This document shows, piece by piece, positions 17,479 to 26,130 of a DNA stretch of 64,000 nucleotides; positions within the stretch are counted from its first letter, which is position 1, and the number at the start of each line of letters is the position of its first letter. Position numbers and translations under genes: made by a program. Below the pieces are notes generated by a model, which saw only the letters and a program-made list of their open reading frames with translations, had not been told where the DNA came from and made no database searches. Source of the DNA: Acidovorax sp. 210-6 (GTDB taxonomy: Bacteria; Pseudomonadota; Gammaproteobacteria; Burkholderiales; Burkholderiaceae_C); contig NZ_JAACJE010000001.1 in the NCBI RefSeq assembly GCF_010020825.1, forward strand, positions 2,108,001 through 2,172,000, in the 5' to 3' direction.

Positions 17479-17985
17479 TCAGATGTCCTGGGGACCGGGG
17501 TAGCCGACCACGGCCCAGGTGGTTTCTTCGGAGAAATACGCGCCGCCCACGATCTCGTGCAGCGCCTGGTAGGCCTGCTGGCGCAGGGTCAAGCGCGAAT
17601 AGCGCATGTCGTTGAGGGCCGCCATCACCTGCTCGGGCGTGGCCTCAAGCCAGCCCGTGGAGAGCCCGGCCAGCGCCACCCGCCCGGCACTGCTGCCCAG
17701 CAGGCCCACCAGTTGCGACAGCTCGTCCACCACATGCGGCGGCAGGTTCTGCGCCAGGATATCCACCCGGTCGGCCATGCCCTCCAGGGCTTGCCGCTGC
17801 TCCGCTGGATCTGGCGGCAGCGTGCCCTGCAAAATGGCACGGCCCACACCGATGAACAGCGCGCGCCCGGCGTCCGTCAGGCGCCGCTGCACCAGGCCAG
17901 GCTGCACCAGCATGGCGGCACCACCCGCGAGCGCCAGCACCGTGCCCGAGACCAGGCCCAGCTTCAAAAGGGTTCGTCTTTGCAT
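17479..17985 (-). CDS. Tat-signal small subunit of a GMC dehydrogenase
   Basis: The 168-residue protein starts MQRRTLLKLGLVSGTVLALAG, a twin-arginine signal followed by a hydrophobic stretch. The rest is helical and resembles gluconate 2-dehydrogenase subunit 3 (VGRAILQG near 46, LSTGWLEATPEQ, and YQALHEIVGGAYFS). These subunits accompany GMC dehydrogenases and carry them through the Tat pathway. It precedes the GMC gene by 12 bases in the same direction. No cytochrome c subunit is adjacent, unlike complete three-subunit dehydrogenases. Confidence 0.8.
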   Translation of the reverse strand: MQRRTLLKLGLVSGTVLALAGGAAMLVQPGLVQRRLTDAGRALFIGVGRAILQGTLPPDPAEQRQALEGMADRVDILAQNLPPHVVDELSQLVGLLGSSAGRVALAGLSTGWLEATPEQVMAALNDMRYSRLTLRQQAYQALHEIVGGAYFSEETTWAVVGYPGPQDI

Positions 17986-18184
17986 CGTTCGACTATCGCA
18001 CGCACCAAAGCCAAGGCTCTAGACGCAGGCGCCTAGAGGGGATTGGGGTTTTCATCGATGACGCAGCCATGGCCTGGGGAAGCCCACGACCCTCTGAAAA
18101 GCCCATCGCACCATCGCTTGCGCCGCGCCATGCACAATGGGACACCCGCAGTTCTGTTGCCCTGCGGCATGTCACCCACACCCC

Positions 18185-18667
18185 ATGCTTGCTTCAGACC
18201 GACCACGCCATTGGCTCATGAAATCCGAGCCTGCCGAGTGCTCCATCGACGACGCGCTGGCCGCCCCGCAGGCCACCGTGCCCTGGATCGGCGTGCGCAA
18301 CTACCAGGCCCGCAACTTCATGCGCGATGCCATGCGCGTGGGCGACGGCGTGCTGTTCTACCACTCCAGTTGCGCCTTGCCCGGCATTGCGGGCATGGCC
18401 CGTGTCGCGTCGCTCCCGCGGCCCGACCCCACGCAGTTCGACCCGTCATCTACCTACTTCGACCCCCGGTCCAGCGCCGAGAAGCCACGCTGGGTGCTGG
18501 TGGACGTGCAGGCCCTGCGCAAGACGCGCACCATCGGCCTGGCCGAGCTGCGCAGCATCCCGTCACTGGCGGGCATGGGCGTGCTGCAAAAAGGCAGCCG
18601 CCTCTCGATCACCCCGGTCAGCCCACAGGAGTGGGAGACCATCGTGGCACTGGCAGACCATGGCTGA
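18185..18667 (+). CDS. EVE-domain protein
   Basis: The 160-residue protein is a single EVE domain (thymocyte nuclear protein 1 type): HWLMKSEPAECSIDD at the start, WIGVRNYQARNFMRDAM, GVLFYHSSCALPGIAGMARV and PRWVLVDVQ. EVE is a PUA-like fold that binds modified bases in DNA or RNA. The ATG at 18185 is used since the preceding in-frame residues are Cys/His/Pro-rich and unlike the family. It overlaps the following flavodoxin-like gene by eight bases, so the two are translationally coupled, but no functional tie is evident. Confidence 0.88.
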   Translation: MLASDRPRHWLMKSEPAECSIDDALAAPQATVPWIGVRNYQARNFMRDAMRVGDGVLFYHSSCALPGIAGMARVASLPRPDPTQFDPSSTYFDPRSSAEKPRWVLVDVQALRKTRTIGLAELRSIPSLAGMGVLQKGSRLSITPVSPQEWETIVALADHG

Positions 18668-19166
18668 AGACTTGTCCAAGTCGCTGCTCGTGGTGTACCA
18701 CTCGATGACCGGCGGCACCCGCCAGATGGCCCAGGCCTTGTGCGACGGCGCGGCGCAAGAGAGCGGCGTGGCCGTGCGCCTGCTGCATGCCTCGCAGGCC
18801 CATGCGGCGGATGTGCTGGCCGCCGATGGCCTGGTGTTTGCCACACCGGAGAACCTGGCCGCCATGAGCGGCCAGCTCAAGGACTTTTTCGACCGCTGCT
18901 ACTACGACGTGCTCGACCAGGTGAACGGCCGCCCCTACGCCACCCTGGTGTGCGCGGGCAGCGACGGCCAGGGCGCCGTGCGCCAGATCGAGCGCATTGC
19001 CACCGGCTGGCGCCTGCGCGCGGTGGCACCCGCACTGGTGGTGTGCACGCACGCACAAACGCGCGAAGCCATTGCGGCCCCCAAGCACATCGCGTCAGAC
19101 GACCTGGCGCGCTGCCAGGCGCTGGGCGAAGCGCTGGCGGGCGGGCTGGCACTGGGCGTGTTCTGA
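18660..19166 (+). CDS. Flavodoxin-fold NAD(P)H-oxidoreductase-like protein
   Basis: The 168-residue protein has the FMN-binding start SLLVVYHSMTGGTRQMAQAL (phosphate loop near residues 14-21), then VFATPENLAAMSGQLKDFFDRCYY and a VCAGSDGQGAVRQIER segment. It resembles the flavodoxin/NADPH-dependent FMN reductase fold; the redox partner is unknown. The ATG at 18660 lies inside the end of the EVE gene. It is followed by the truncated AraC fragment on the opposite strand. Confidence 0.83.
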   Translation: MAEDLSKSLLVVYHSMTGGTRQMAQALCDGAAQESGVAVRLLHASQAHAADVLAADGLVFATPENLAAMSGQLKDFFDRCYYDVLDQVNGRPYATLVCAGSDGQGAVRQIERIATGWRLRAVAPALVVCTHAQTREAIAAPKHIASDDLARCQALGEALAGGLALGVF

Positions 19167-19195
19167 TCGGCGTGCTCTGATCGGCCAGGCGGGCT

Positions 19196-19355
19196 CTACC
19201 CCGGCATGCCCGTCCACTGCCTGCGGCTGGTGCGCAAGCGAAAGCGCTGGCGGTAGGCACCCGGCGTGACGCCCGCCACGCGCGCAAAAATGCGCCGAAA
19301 ACTCCCCACGTCGCCATAGCCACACTGCTGCGCCACAGCCTCCACCGTGAGGTAA
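19196..19355 (-). pseudogene. C-terminal fragment of an AraC-family regulator
   Basis: From 19355 down to a TAG at 19196-19198 the minus strand encodes TVEAVAQQCGYGDVGSFRRI, then FARVAGVTPGAYRQRFR and a short tail. This is the second helix-turn-helix of an AraC/GlxA-type regulator and is complete only from its recognition region onward. The sensor domain and first HTH are absent; to the right the DNA switches directly into the acylase gene on the other strand. No start codon or promoter is left, so it is a remnant. Confidence 0.75.
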
Positions 19356-21311
19356 GTGACCAGCGCCGAAACCCAGGCCCTGGCGCACGGCTATGTGGCG
19401 GGCTACAACCGCTACCTGACCGACCATGGCGCCCAACTGCCCGAGGCCTGCCGGGGCAAGGCCTGGGTGCAGCCCATGACGCTGGCCGAATACCGCCGCA
19501 TGGCCGAGATCACCGCCGTACAGGCCGGCGCTGCCGCACTGGCCGACGGCCTGCTGGGCGCGCAGCCGCCGCAGCCCGCAGCCAAGGCCGCGCAGGCCAG
19601 CACCCAGCCGGTGGACCTGGCCGACGCCGCCCAGGCCATGCGCGAGCTGGGCCTGCTCGACTCGCCCCTGGGGTCCAATGCCTGGGCCTTTGGCAAGGAG
19701 GTGACCGCCAACGGCAACGGCATGCTGCTGGGCAACCCGCACTTTCCGTGGAGCGGGCCCAACCGCTTCTACCAACTGCACCTCACCATTCCGGGCCAGA
19801 TCGATGTGATGGGCGCGGGCATTGGCCCCTACCCCATGGTGTCCATCGGCTTCAACAAGGACGTGGCCTGGTCGCACACCGTGTCCACCGGCAAGCGCTT
19901 CACGCTGTACGAGCTGCAACTGGCCGAGGGTGACCCCACCACCTACCTGGTGGACGGCAAGCCCGAGAAGATGACATCGCGCACCATCGCCGGGCGCACG
20001 CTGTGGTCCACCCGCTGGGGGCCGCTGGTGGTCATTCCACGCGCGGGCCTGACCTGGAACGCCCAAACCGCCTATGCCCTGCGCGACGCCAACGTCGGCA
20101 ACACCCGCATGGTGGACGCCGCCCTGGCCTTTGCGCGCGCCCGCTCGGTGGAGGACATGCGCCAGGCGCACGCAGGCCTGGGCCTGCCCTGGGTCAACAC
20201 CCTGGCCGCAGACCGCCACGGCCGCGTGCTGTACGCCGACGTGAGCGTGGTGCCCGATGTGGACGCGGCACAACTCGAACGCTGCACGCCCAGCAAGCCC
20301 GCCGCCGCGCTGCGCATGGCCGCCGGGCTGGTGGTGCTCAATGGCGCGCGGGCCGACTGCGCCTGGCAACAAGACCGCCGCTCGCCCGTGCCGGGGCTGA
20401 TCCCCATCGAGCGCATGCCCATCGCCCTGCGCACCGACTGGGTGCACAACAGCAACGACAGCTTCTTCTACACCCACCCGGCGCAGAAGTTCGAGGGCAT
20501 CTCGCCCCTGGTGGGCGACGCCCGCCTGACGCGCCCCCGCACGCGCGCAGGCCTGGCCGAGATCCCGGAAATGCTGGGCCGGGGCAAGGTCACGCTGCAG
20601 GGCATGCAGGAGCAACTGTTCCAGAACCGCAACTTCATGGCCTCGGTCATCGTGCCCGACCTGCGCGCCGCCTGTGCCCAGGCGCCCAGCAGCGAGGCGC
20701 GCGAAGGCTGCGCCGCCCTGCAGGGCTGGAACCTGCGCAACGAGGTGGACGCGCGCGGCGCCCATGTGTTCCGTGAGTTCTGGCGCAATGCACGCAACAT
20801 TCCGGGCGTGTACCGCGTGCCTTTCGACCCCCAACAGCCCGTCGCCACCCCCGCCGGGCTGAAGATGGACGATGCCGCCGTGGCGGCCAAGGTCTGGGGT
20901 GCGCTGGAGACTGCGGTCAAGGCCATCAAGGCCGCAGGCTTTGCGCTCGATGCCCCGCTGGGCAGCGTGCAGCGCCCAGCCATCACCGAGGCGCCCATTG
21001 CGCTGCACGGGGGCGACGAATTCGAAGGTGTGCTCAACAACCTGGGCCGCCAAGAACCCGCGCCCATCAACGCCCAGGGCCTGCGCATCGACTACGGCAG
21101 CAGCTATGTGCAGACCGTCACTTTTGACGCGCGCGGCCCGGTGGCACAGGCCATCCTGACCTACGGACAGTCCACCAACCCGGCATCGCCCCATGCCACG
21201 GACCAGATGGAGCTGTTCTCGCGCAAGCAGTGGCACACCCTGCCCTTCCACCGCGAAGACGTGCTCAAGGCCCGCGTGGGTGAACCGCTGCGGCTGACTG
21301 TACGGCCCTGA
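19356..21311 (+). pseudogene. N-terminally truncated AHL/penicillin acylase (PvdQ/aculeacin-type)
   Basis: The remaining 651 codons encode an Ntn-hydrolase acylase. The autocleavage Ser is residue 107 in PLGSNAWAFG, followed by LLGNPHFPWSGPNRFYQLHL, IDVMGAGIGPYPMVSIGF and HNSNDSFFYTHP, all close to PvdQ-type acyl-homoserine-lactone acylases. Only 106 residues precede Ser107, against about 216 in PvdQ, so the signal peptide and roughly half the alpha chain are missing. A TAA stands directly before the first possible start (GTG 19356). Such a protein could not be exported or matured normally; it is most likely inactive. The beta chain is otherwise intact, suggesting a recent event. Confidence 0.75.
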
Positions 21312-21335
21312 AGCCCGTCCCCAGCGTGCGCGGTG

Positions 21336-22244
21336 TCAGGCTGGCACCGCGCCGCCACTGCTGGCACGCAGGTGCTGCACCAGCGCGCTGGCAAAGCCCG
21401 ACAGCTCTACCCCCTGGCGCACGCAGACCTGCAGGTCGCGCTGCGCCCAGGCTTCGTCCAGCGCCACCACCACCGGCGGCTCGCTCAGGCCCGCACGCGG
21501 CACGGCACTGCGTGGCACCAGGCCGATGCCCACGCCCGCACCCACCATGCGGCACACCGCCTCGAAGCTGCGCACCTGGATGCGCACATCCAGGTGCCGC
21601 CCCAGCGCCGCCGCCGCGTTCATGGTGAAGGTGTGGATGGCCGAGCCCGAATGCAGCATCACAAAGGCCTGGTCCAGCACCTCGGCAAAGGCCACTCTGG
21701 CGCGCTGCGCCAGGGCGTGGCCCTGCGGCACGACGAGCACCAGCCGGTCCTGCCGGTAAGGCCACAGCACCACGCCCGCGCCCTGGGCGCCTGCGTCGGC
21801 CAACACGCCCACGTCAATCTCGCCATGCGCCACGGCCATGGCAATCTCGGTGCTGGTGCGCTCCTCCAGGCTCACGCTCACCTGAGGGTGGCGCTTGAGA
21901 AAGCCCGCCAGATCGTCGGGCAGATAGCTGTGCGTGGCATGCGTATTGGCCCACAGGCTCACCTGGCCGCGGATGCCGCTGGCATAGGGCGACAGCTCGG
22001 CATGCATTTGTTCGATGCAGGCAAACACCTGGCGCGCATGGCGCAGCAGCGCCTCGCCCGCACGCGTGGGCTCCAGCCCGCGCGGCTGGCGGTCGAACAA
22101 GGGGGTTTGCAGCGCATCTTCCAGCCGCCGCAAGCGGTGGCTGGCCGACGATGGCGCCAAAAAGGCCCGCGCCGCGCCGCGCGTGAGGTTGCGCTCCTCG
22201 GCCATGGCCACGAACAGGCGCAGATCGGTCAGGTCGTAGTCCAC
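21336..22244 (-). CDS. LysR-family transcriptional regulator
   Basis: The 302-residue regulator has an N-terminal winged HTH (DLTDLRLFVAMAEERNLTRG and SSASHRLRRLED, residues about 4-62) and a LysR effector domain ending GFASALVQHLRASSGG. The start is taken as GTG 22244 (VDYDLTDLRLF); a longer frame begins at 22271 with atypical residues. It is transcribed divergently from the DMT transporter at 22389, and the 144-base gap is the likely shared control region, so it probably regulates that exporter. The effector is unknown. Confidence 0.87.
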   Translation of the reverse strand: MDYDLTDLRLFVAMAEERNLTRGAARAFLAPSSASHRLRRLEDALQTPLFDRQPRGLEPTRAGEALLRHARQVFACIEQMHAELSPYASGIRGQVSLWANTHATHSYLPDDLAGFLKRHPQVSVSLEERTSTEIAMAVAHGEIDVGVLADAGAQGAGVVLWPYRQDRLVLVVPQGHALAQRARVAFAEVLDQAFVMLHSGSAIHTFTMNAAAALGRHLDVRIQVRSFEAVCRMVGAGVGIGLVPRSAVPRAGLSEPPVVVALDEAWAQRDLQVCVRQGVELSGFASALVQHLRASSGGAVPA

Positions 22245-22388
22245 GGTACACCATTCGTTATAGACGAACACAGGCTTGTATTATCAGCGATGGTGCGCCG
22301 CCACAAAACGCGCCATGATTGCAGCCATGCTTTGTTGGCCTTGGCGCGTGGCGCCAAAGCGTTCGTCCCTACCGCACACGCCCCACCC

Positions 22389-23297
22389 ATGCCCTGGAAA
22401 CACTGGTCCTCCGAACGCATCGGCTTTGCCCTGGCCCTGCTGGCGGCGGCAGGCTTTTCGTTCAAGGCCATTTTTGTGAAACTGGCCTACGCCGTGCCGC
22501 AGGCCCAGCCGGTCGATTCGGTCACCCTGCTGGCGCTGCGCATGCTGCTGGCGCTGCCCGCCTTTGTGTGGGTGGGCTGGCGCTCCAGCCAGGGGCTGGC
22601 ACCGCTGACGCGCCGGGACTGGGCGCTGCTGGTGGCGCTGGGGCTGCTGGGCTACTACGGGGCCAGCATTCTGGACTTCATGGGGCTGCAATACATCAGC
22701 GCCAGCCTGGAGCGGCTGATTCTGTTCACCTACCCCACCATCACGCTGCTCATCGGTGTGCTGTTCATGGGCAAAACCGCCTCGCGGCGCGAGATAGGCG
22801 CGCTGCTGCTGTCCTACGCAGGCATTGGCCTGGCCTTCACGCACGACCTGCACCTCGCCAGCGACATGGGCCCGGTGCTGCTGGGCGGTGCATTTGTGCT
22901 GGGCTCGGCCGTGTCTTATGCGTTTTACCAGGCGGGCAGCGAGCCGGTGATCCGCCGCCTGGGCGCGGCGCGCTTTACCGCTCTGGCCATGCTGGTGTCC
23001 ACCGTGGCCACGCTGGCGCACTTTGCCGCCACCCAGCCGCTGCAGGCCCTGGTGCAGCCCGCAGCGGTGTACGGCCACGCACTGGGCATGGCCCTGCTGT
23101 CCACCGTGCTGCCGGTGTTCATGACATCGGCCGCCATCCGCCGCATTGGCGCGGCGCCCACGGTGCTGATTGGCACCCTGGGCCCCATGCTGACCATCGT
23201 GTTCAGCTACTGGCTGCTGGGCGAGCCGCTCTCACTACCCCAAATGGTGGGCGCCGGGCTTGTGCTGGCGGGGGTGCTGCTGGTGGGGCGGCGCTAG
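22389..23297 (+). CDS. EamA/DMT-family inner-membrane transporter
   Basis: A 302-residue protein with about ten transmembrane segments and two EamA halves. The first begins RIGFALALLAAAGFSFKAIF and has LERLILFTYPTITLLIGVL; the second ends YWLLGEPLSLPQMVGAGLVLAGVLL. It probably exports a metabolite. The divergent LysR regulator suggests inducible expression. An in-frame extension upstream of 22389 reads through the intergenic region and is rejected because its sequence is not membrane-like and lies over the regulator promoter. Confidence 0.87.
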   Translation: MPWKHWSSERIGFALALLAAAGFSFKAIFVKLAYAVPQAQPVDSVTLLALRMLLALPAFVWVGWRSSQGLAPLTRRDWALLVALGLLGYYGASILDFMGLQYISASLERLILFTYPTITLLIGVLFMGKTASRREIGALLLSYAGIGLAFTHDLHLASDMGPVLLGGAFVLGSAVSYAFYQAGSEPVIRRLGAARFTALAMLVSTVATLAHFAATQPLQALVQPAAVYGHALGMALLSTVLPVFMTSAAIRRIGAAPTVLIGTLGPMLTIVFSYWLLGEPLSLPQMVGAGLVLAGVLLVGRR

Positions 23298-23310
23298 CCC
23301 GCACCGCGCC

Positions 23311-24243
23311 CTACAGCCAGTGCTGCCCAATCCAGCCTGCCACCGCATCCAGCGGCTGGGCCTGGGCCAGTGCTTCCATGCGGCCCAGCTTGTCCACGGC
23401 GTCCAGCGCAATGGTTTCGGTGGGCGGAAACACCAGTTGCAGCCGGTGGTAGCGCTGGCCCAGCAACTGGCGCGCCTGGTAGTCGGCAATGCCTGCGGTG
23501 CCGTCCATCAGCACATTGATGAGCGGTTGCGCCCACTGGGCGTAGCCCCAGTCCAAGGTTTGGCCCTTGATGTAGGTGAGGCTCACGCCCGTACCCACCG
23601 ACAGCATCACCACGTCGTCTAGCGCAGCGCGCTCGTGGGCCGCGTTGCGCGCTGAAATCGCCTGCACCAGCGCCACGATGCTGGGGTTGTTGGCAAACAC
23701 ACCGCCGTCGATGTAGCCGTTGGCCGACGGAAAGTACGTGGGCGCCGCACTGGTGTACAGGGCCACATCGGCCACACGCTGCGCGCCGTCGGAGTCGGCC
23801 CCGGTGAAGTTGTGAAAGATCTTGGGCTTCCAGGTGCGCTCGGCGGGACTGGCCTCGTTGTCCAGGTCAAAGGCCGGAATGGCCACCTTGCGGCCCAGGT
23901 CCTGCAGGCGCTGGTCGCCAAACACACGGCGCAGCTCCGCCTTGAGCCCCTTGGCTGAATAGTCGGCCCCCACGGTCTTGCCCAGGTCGCGCAGGTTGTC
24001 CCAAATGCTGTCGTCAAAAATGGCCCCGCCGCGCTGGCTGTAAATATCGCCCATGGCCTGCGGCGACTGCCCCGCTGCCAGCCCCAGCGCCAGAATGCCG
24101 CCCGTGGAAGTACCCACCAGCAAATCGGCCCGCCCCAGCCAGCCCGCAATACCGGGCATGGCATCGAGCCGCTGCAACAACCGCGCCGTGATCAGGCCAC
24201 GCAGGCCACCGCCATCGAGGCTGAGAATGCGATAGGTTGGCAT
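23311..24243 (-). CDS. Patatin-like phospholipase
   Basis: The 310-residue protein has the complete patatin catalytic set: oxyanion loop LDGGGLRG (residues about 9-16), nucleophile Ser in GTSTGGILALG near 45, and DGGVFANNPS with the catalytic Asp near 178. No signal peptide or membrane segment is present, so it acts on lipids from the cytoplasmic side or on small acyl esters. Related patatins serve as CapV effectors of CBASS defence, but no CD-NTase, cap2 or cap3 gene is near, so a general lipase role is the default. It converges on the DMT gene with a 13-base gap. Confidence 0.85.
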   Translation of the reverse strand: MPTYRILSLDGGGLRGLITARLLQRLDAMPGIAGWLGRADLLVGTSTGGILALGLAAGQSPQAMGDIYSQRGGAIFDDSIWDNLRDLGKTVGADYSAKGLKAELRRVFGDQRLQDLGRKVAIPAFDLDNEASPAERTWKPKIFHNFTGADSDGAQRVADVALYTSAAPTYFPSANGYIDGGVFANNPSIVALVQAISARNAAHERAALDDVVMLSVGTGVSLTYIKGQTLDWGYAQWAQPLINVLMDGTAGIADYQARQLLGQRYHRLQLVFPPTETIALDAVDKLGRMEALAQAQPLDAVAGWIGQHWL

Positions 24244-24310
24244 GGGTGCCCTCCGGCGGCTGTGTGGAAACGCAGCATGCTAGGGGCAAGCGCCTGTCAG
24301 GTGTGTAAGC

Positions 24311-24487
24311 AATGGATTCGCGCCTCTGCGAAATCCAGGGTGGTTCAACCACAACAAGGCCACCTGCGCGCTGGCGAACAAGCTGGCGCGCATTTGCTAT
24401 GCGACGCTGCGCGATCACAAGCTGTTCGATGAAGCAGCCCGGTTGAACCGAAAAGAGAATCGCCAGAGCTTTGCGATGCCCGACTGA
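24311..24487 (+). pseudogene. IS110-family transposase, C-terminal remnant
   Basis: A frame ending at TGA 24485-24487 encodes NPGWFNHNKATCALANKLAR, then ICYATLRDHKLFDEAARLN and a short basic end. The NKATxALANKLAR segment is the C-terminal part of IS110/IS1111-group DEDD recombinases. The catalytic Asp residues and most of the protein are absent and no insertion-sequence ends were found. It marks old mobile-element activity at the border of the AT-richer kinase region. Confidence 0.6.
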
Positions 24488-24789
24488 ACCGGTACAGCCA
24501 GTCAGCACGCCAGACCAGAAATTCCTTCACCACTTGCGATGGGTTTGATCGACCATCATGGCTAATCGGGTTCCTTCCACACCGCACGACGCCGATAACT
24601 CTTCCGGTAGCTTGCCTGCCGCTTGCAACGTGTAGCGACGCGGTGACGCAGATTCCATGTCGGCACGGACCACCACAGAGTCCACAACAGATGCCGGATA
24701 TACGACTGCAGGTTCTTTACCCCTTGGTCCCCAATCGGTCAGGCTCTTGCTGTTGTGGGGGAGTCCATATACGACAGTTAGACCAAGGC
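24488..24789. other. Gene-free stretch between IS110 remnant and kinase
   Basis: About 300 bases of lower GC without a convincing gene. A long plus-strand open frame continues past the transposase stop, but its Cys/Pro/Thr-rich translation has no family character. In the IS1111 subgroup the guide RNA is encoded on this 3' side of the transposase, so residual non-coding element sequence is possible; this is inference. Confidence 0.4.
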
Positions 24790-25698
24790 CTATGCAGTTG
24801 TATTGAGATCACGCCAGAACTCCAATGCGGATGCGGTTCTGTAATCAACGTGCCTACGCAAGGACTTTTCAAGAGCGAAGCTGTAAGGCGCTTCGAGCGT
24901 TAAGGCAAGTTCTCTTGGGGCTCCAGCCAAGACCTCTTCACGAGTAAACGTATGTGGCCGACCGAGCAAGATTTGAAGGAAAAGCAACCCACAGTGATAA
25001 ATGTCCATTCGGTGGTCCATCGCACCAAATTTCGCCGGATTGATTGACTCTGGGGCGCGCATCCAGTCGGCTAGGACTGTGTTCTCTGCATCCATTTCTG
25101 CCGCCAACTTGGCAAGCCCTAAGTCACCAAGCATGTACGTGAAGATCATGTCGTCAGGCGAAAGATCATCCTTCGCCGCTTGAATGAAAACATTGCCGCC
25201 GTGGATGTCTTGATGAGCAAAGTGGTTGCAGTGAATATAGTGAACCGCTTGTAGAAGTTGGCGCGCGATAGGGCGAAGCCATACGCGCCCATTGAAGCCT
25301 TCCGACTGCATAAATTCGTTGATCGGCTTCCAGCATTTTTCGCAAACGATGTAGAACGTGTGCTGGAACTCGAAGGCGTCGAACACGAAGGTGATATTCG
25401 GATGTCGAAATAGCTTCAGCTTCTCGAACTCTGCTACTGCAGCGTCTCTCACCTCTTCATAGGTGCCCTTGGGTTTAAGGATCTTGACTGCAAGCTCATT
25501 TTCCCAAGTATCTGAGCAATGGTAGACATAGCCGAAGTTGCCTTCACCAATCAATTCGCCAATTCGATAGGTGTTGCCAGTAGCTTCGCTGGTAATCCTT
25601 GCGCCGACTTCCGGAAGTGTAAAGACTGCCTCGGGGACTGTAATCTGCTCTGGTGCGATGGCAGCTAGATGTTCAATCTGCTCATTCTCATTCGGCAT
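24790..25698 (-). CDS. Eukaryotic-type (Hanks) protein kinase
   Basis: The 302-residue soluble kinase has the glycine loop GEGNFG at 51-56, the ATP-anchoring Lys72 in AVKILKP, the catalytic loop HQDIHGGNV with Asp164 and Asn169, the metal motif DLG at 192-194 (in place of DFG) and APE at 215-217. All catalytic residues are present; HRD is HQD, so activation by the usual Arg is lost. There is no membrane anchor or PASTA domain and no partner phosphatase nearby. The coding DNA is clearly AT-richer than the neighbours and flanks an IS110 remnant, pointing to horizontal acquisition. Substrate unknown. Confidence 0.87.
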   Translation of the reverse strand: MPNENEQIEHLAAIAPEQITVPEAVFTLPEVGARITSEATGNTYRIGELIGEGNFGYVYHCSDTWENELAVKILKPKGTYEEVRDAAVAEFEKLKLFRHPNITFVFDAFEFQHTFYIVCEKCWKPINEFMQSEGFNGRVWLRPIARQLLQAVHYIHCNHFAHQDIHGGNVFIQAAKDDLSPDDMIFTYMLGDLGLAKLAAEMDAENTVLADWMRAPESINPAKFGAMDHRMDIYHCGLLFLQILLGRPHTFTREEVLAGAPRELALTLEAPYSFALEKSLRRHVDYRTASALEFWRDLNTTA

Positions 25699-26101
25699 GC
25701 GATCGGTCCTGATATATGTGTGGGTCTAACGATGTATCCCGTAAAACCCGCGGGATAAGCTGGACCGTGGGGGATATTCTGGACATTGGTTTCGCCTGGA
25801 AGTGGCTTGCAGCATAGGTTTGCAGGCGGCTGCCCGATTAAACATCCAAGTGTAAAAACTCGCGAAACCCGGCAGGCGTCAACGAGGCAAACTATAGCTC
25901 GCTACCAAACAAGGATCGCGCACTCAGACAGCACGTTTGGGCTGTCAGGCAGCGGGTAGCGGCTGAACTGCGGCTTTGCGGTCATGCTGCCCAACGGCGG
26001 CTCAGGGTCGATTTCACCTCACCCCGCCAGGTCCGATGCGCACCAAAACAGCACCACCAGGCCGAATATGAACAAAATTCATCCCCAGAGCCCACCCATC
26101 A
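25699..26101. other. Gene-free, lower-GC region upstream of the kinase
   Basis: About 400 bases without a supported gene. It holds the presumptive kinase promoter (AT-rich ATATATGTGTG just before the start) and several short out-of-context words such as CCCGCGGGATAAGC. Short frames on both strands are below 25 codons. It may contain scrambled insertion-sequence debris but no inverted repeats or target duplications were seen. Confidence 0.4.
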
Positions 26102-26128
26102 AACGCAAGCAGCTATCAAACCAATAGC
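26102..26128. repeat. Short interspersed palindromic repeat, copy 5 (partial)
   Basis: AACGCAAGCAGCTATCAAAC with CAATAGC, right half of the family only, immediately after the stop of the LysR gene. Confidence 0.55.
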
Positions 26129-26130
26129 AC

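Noticed and set aside
23311-24243. Patatin as a CBASS (CapV) effector
   Set aside because: The catalytic motifs fit, but no CD-NTase or ancillary cap gene lies within the flanking sequence.
24488-24903. Open plus-strand frame after the IS110 fragment
   Set aside because: Cys/Pro-rich translation without family features, and it runs antisense into the kinase gene.
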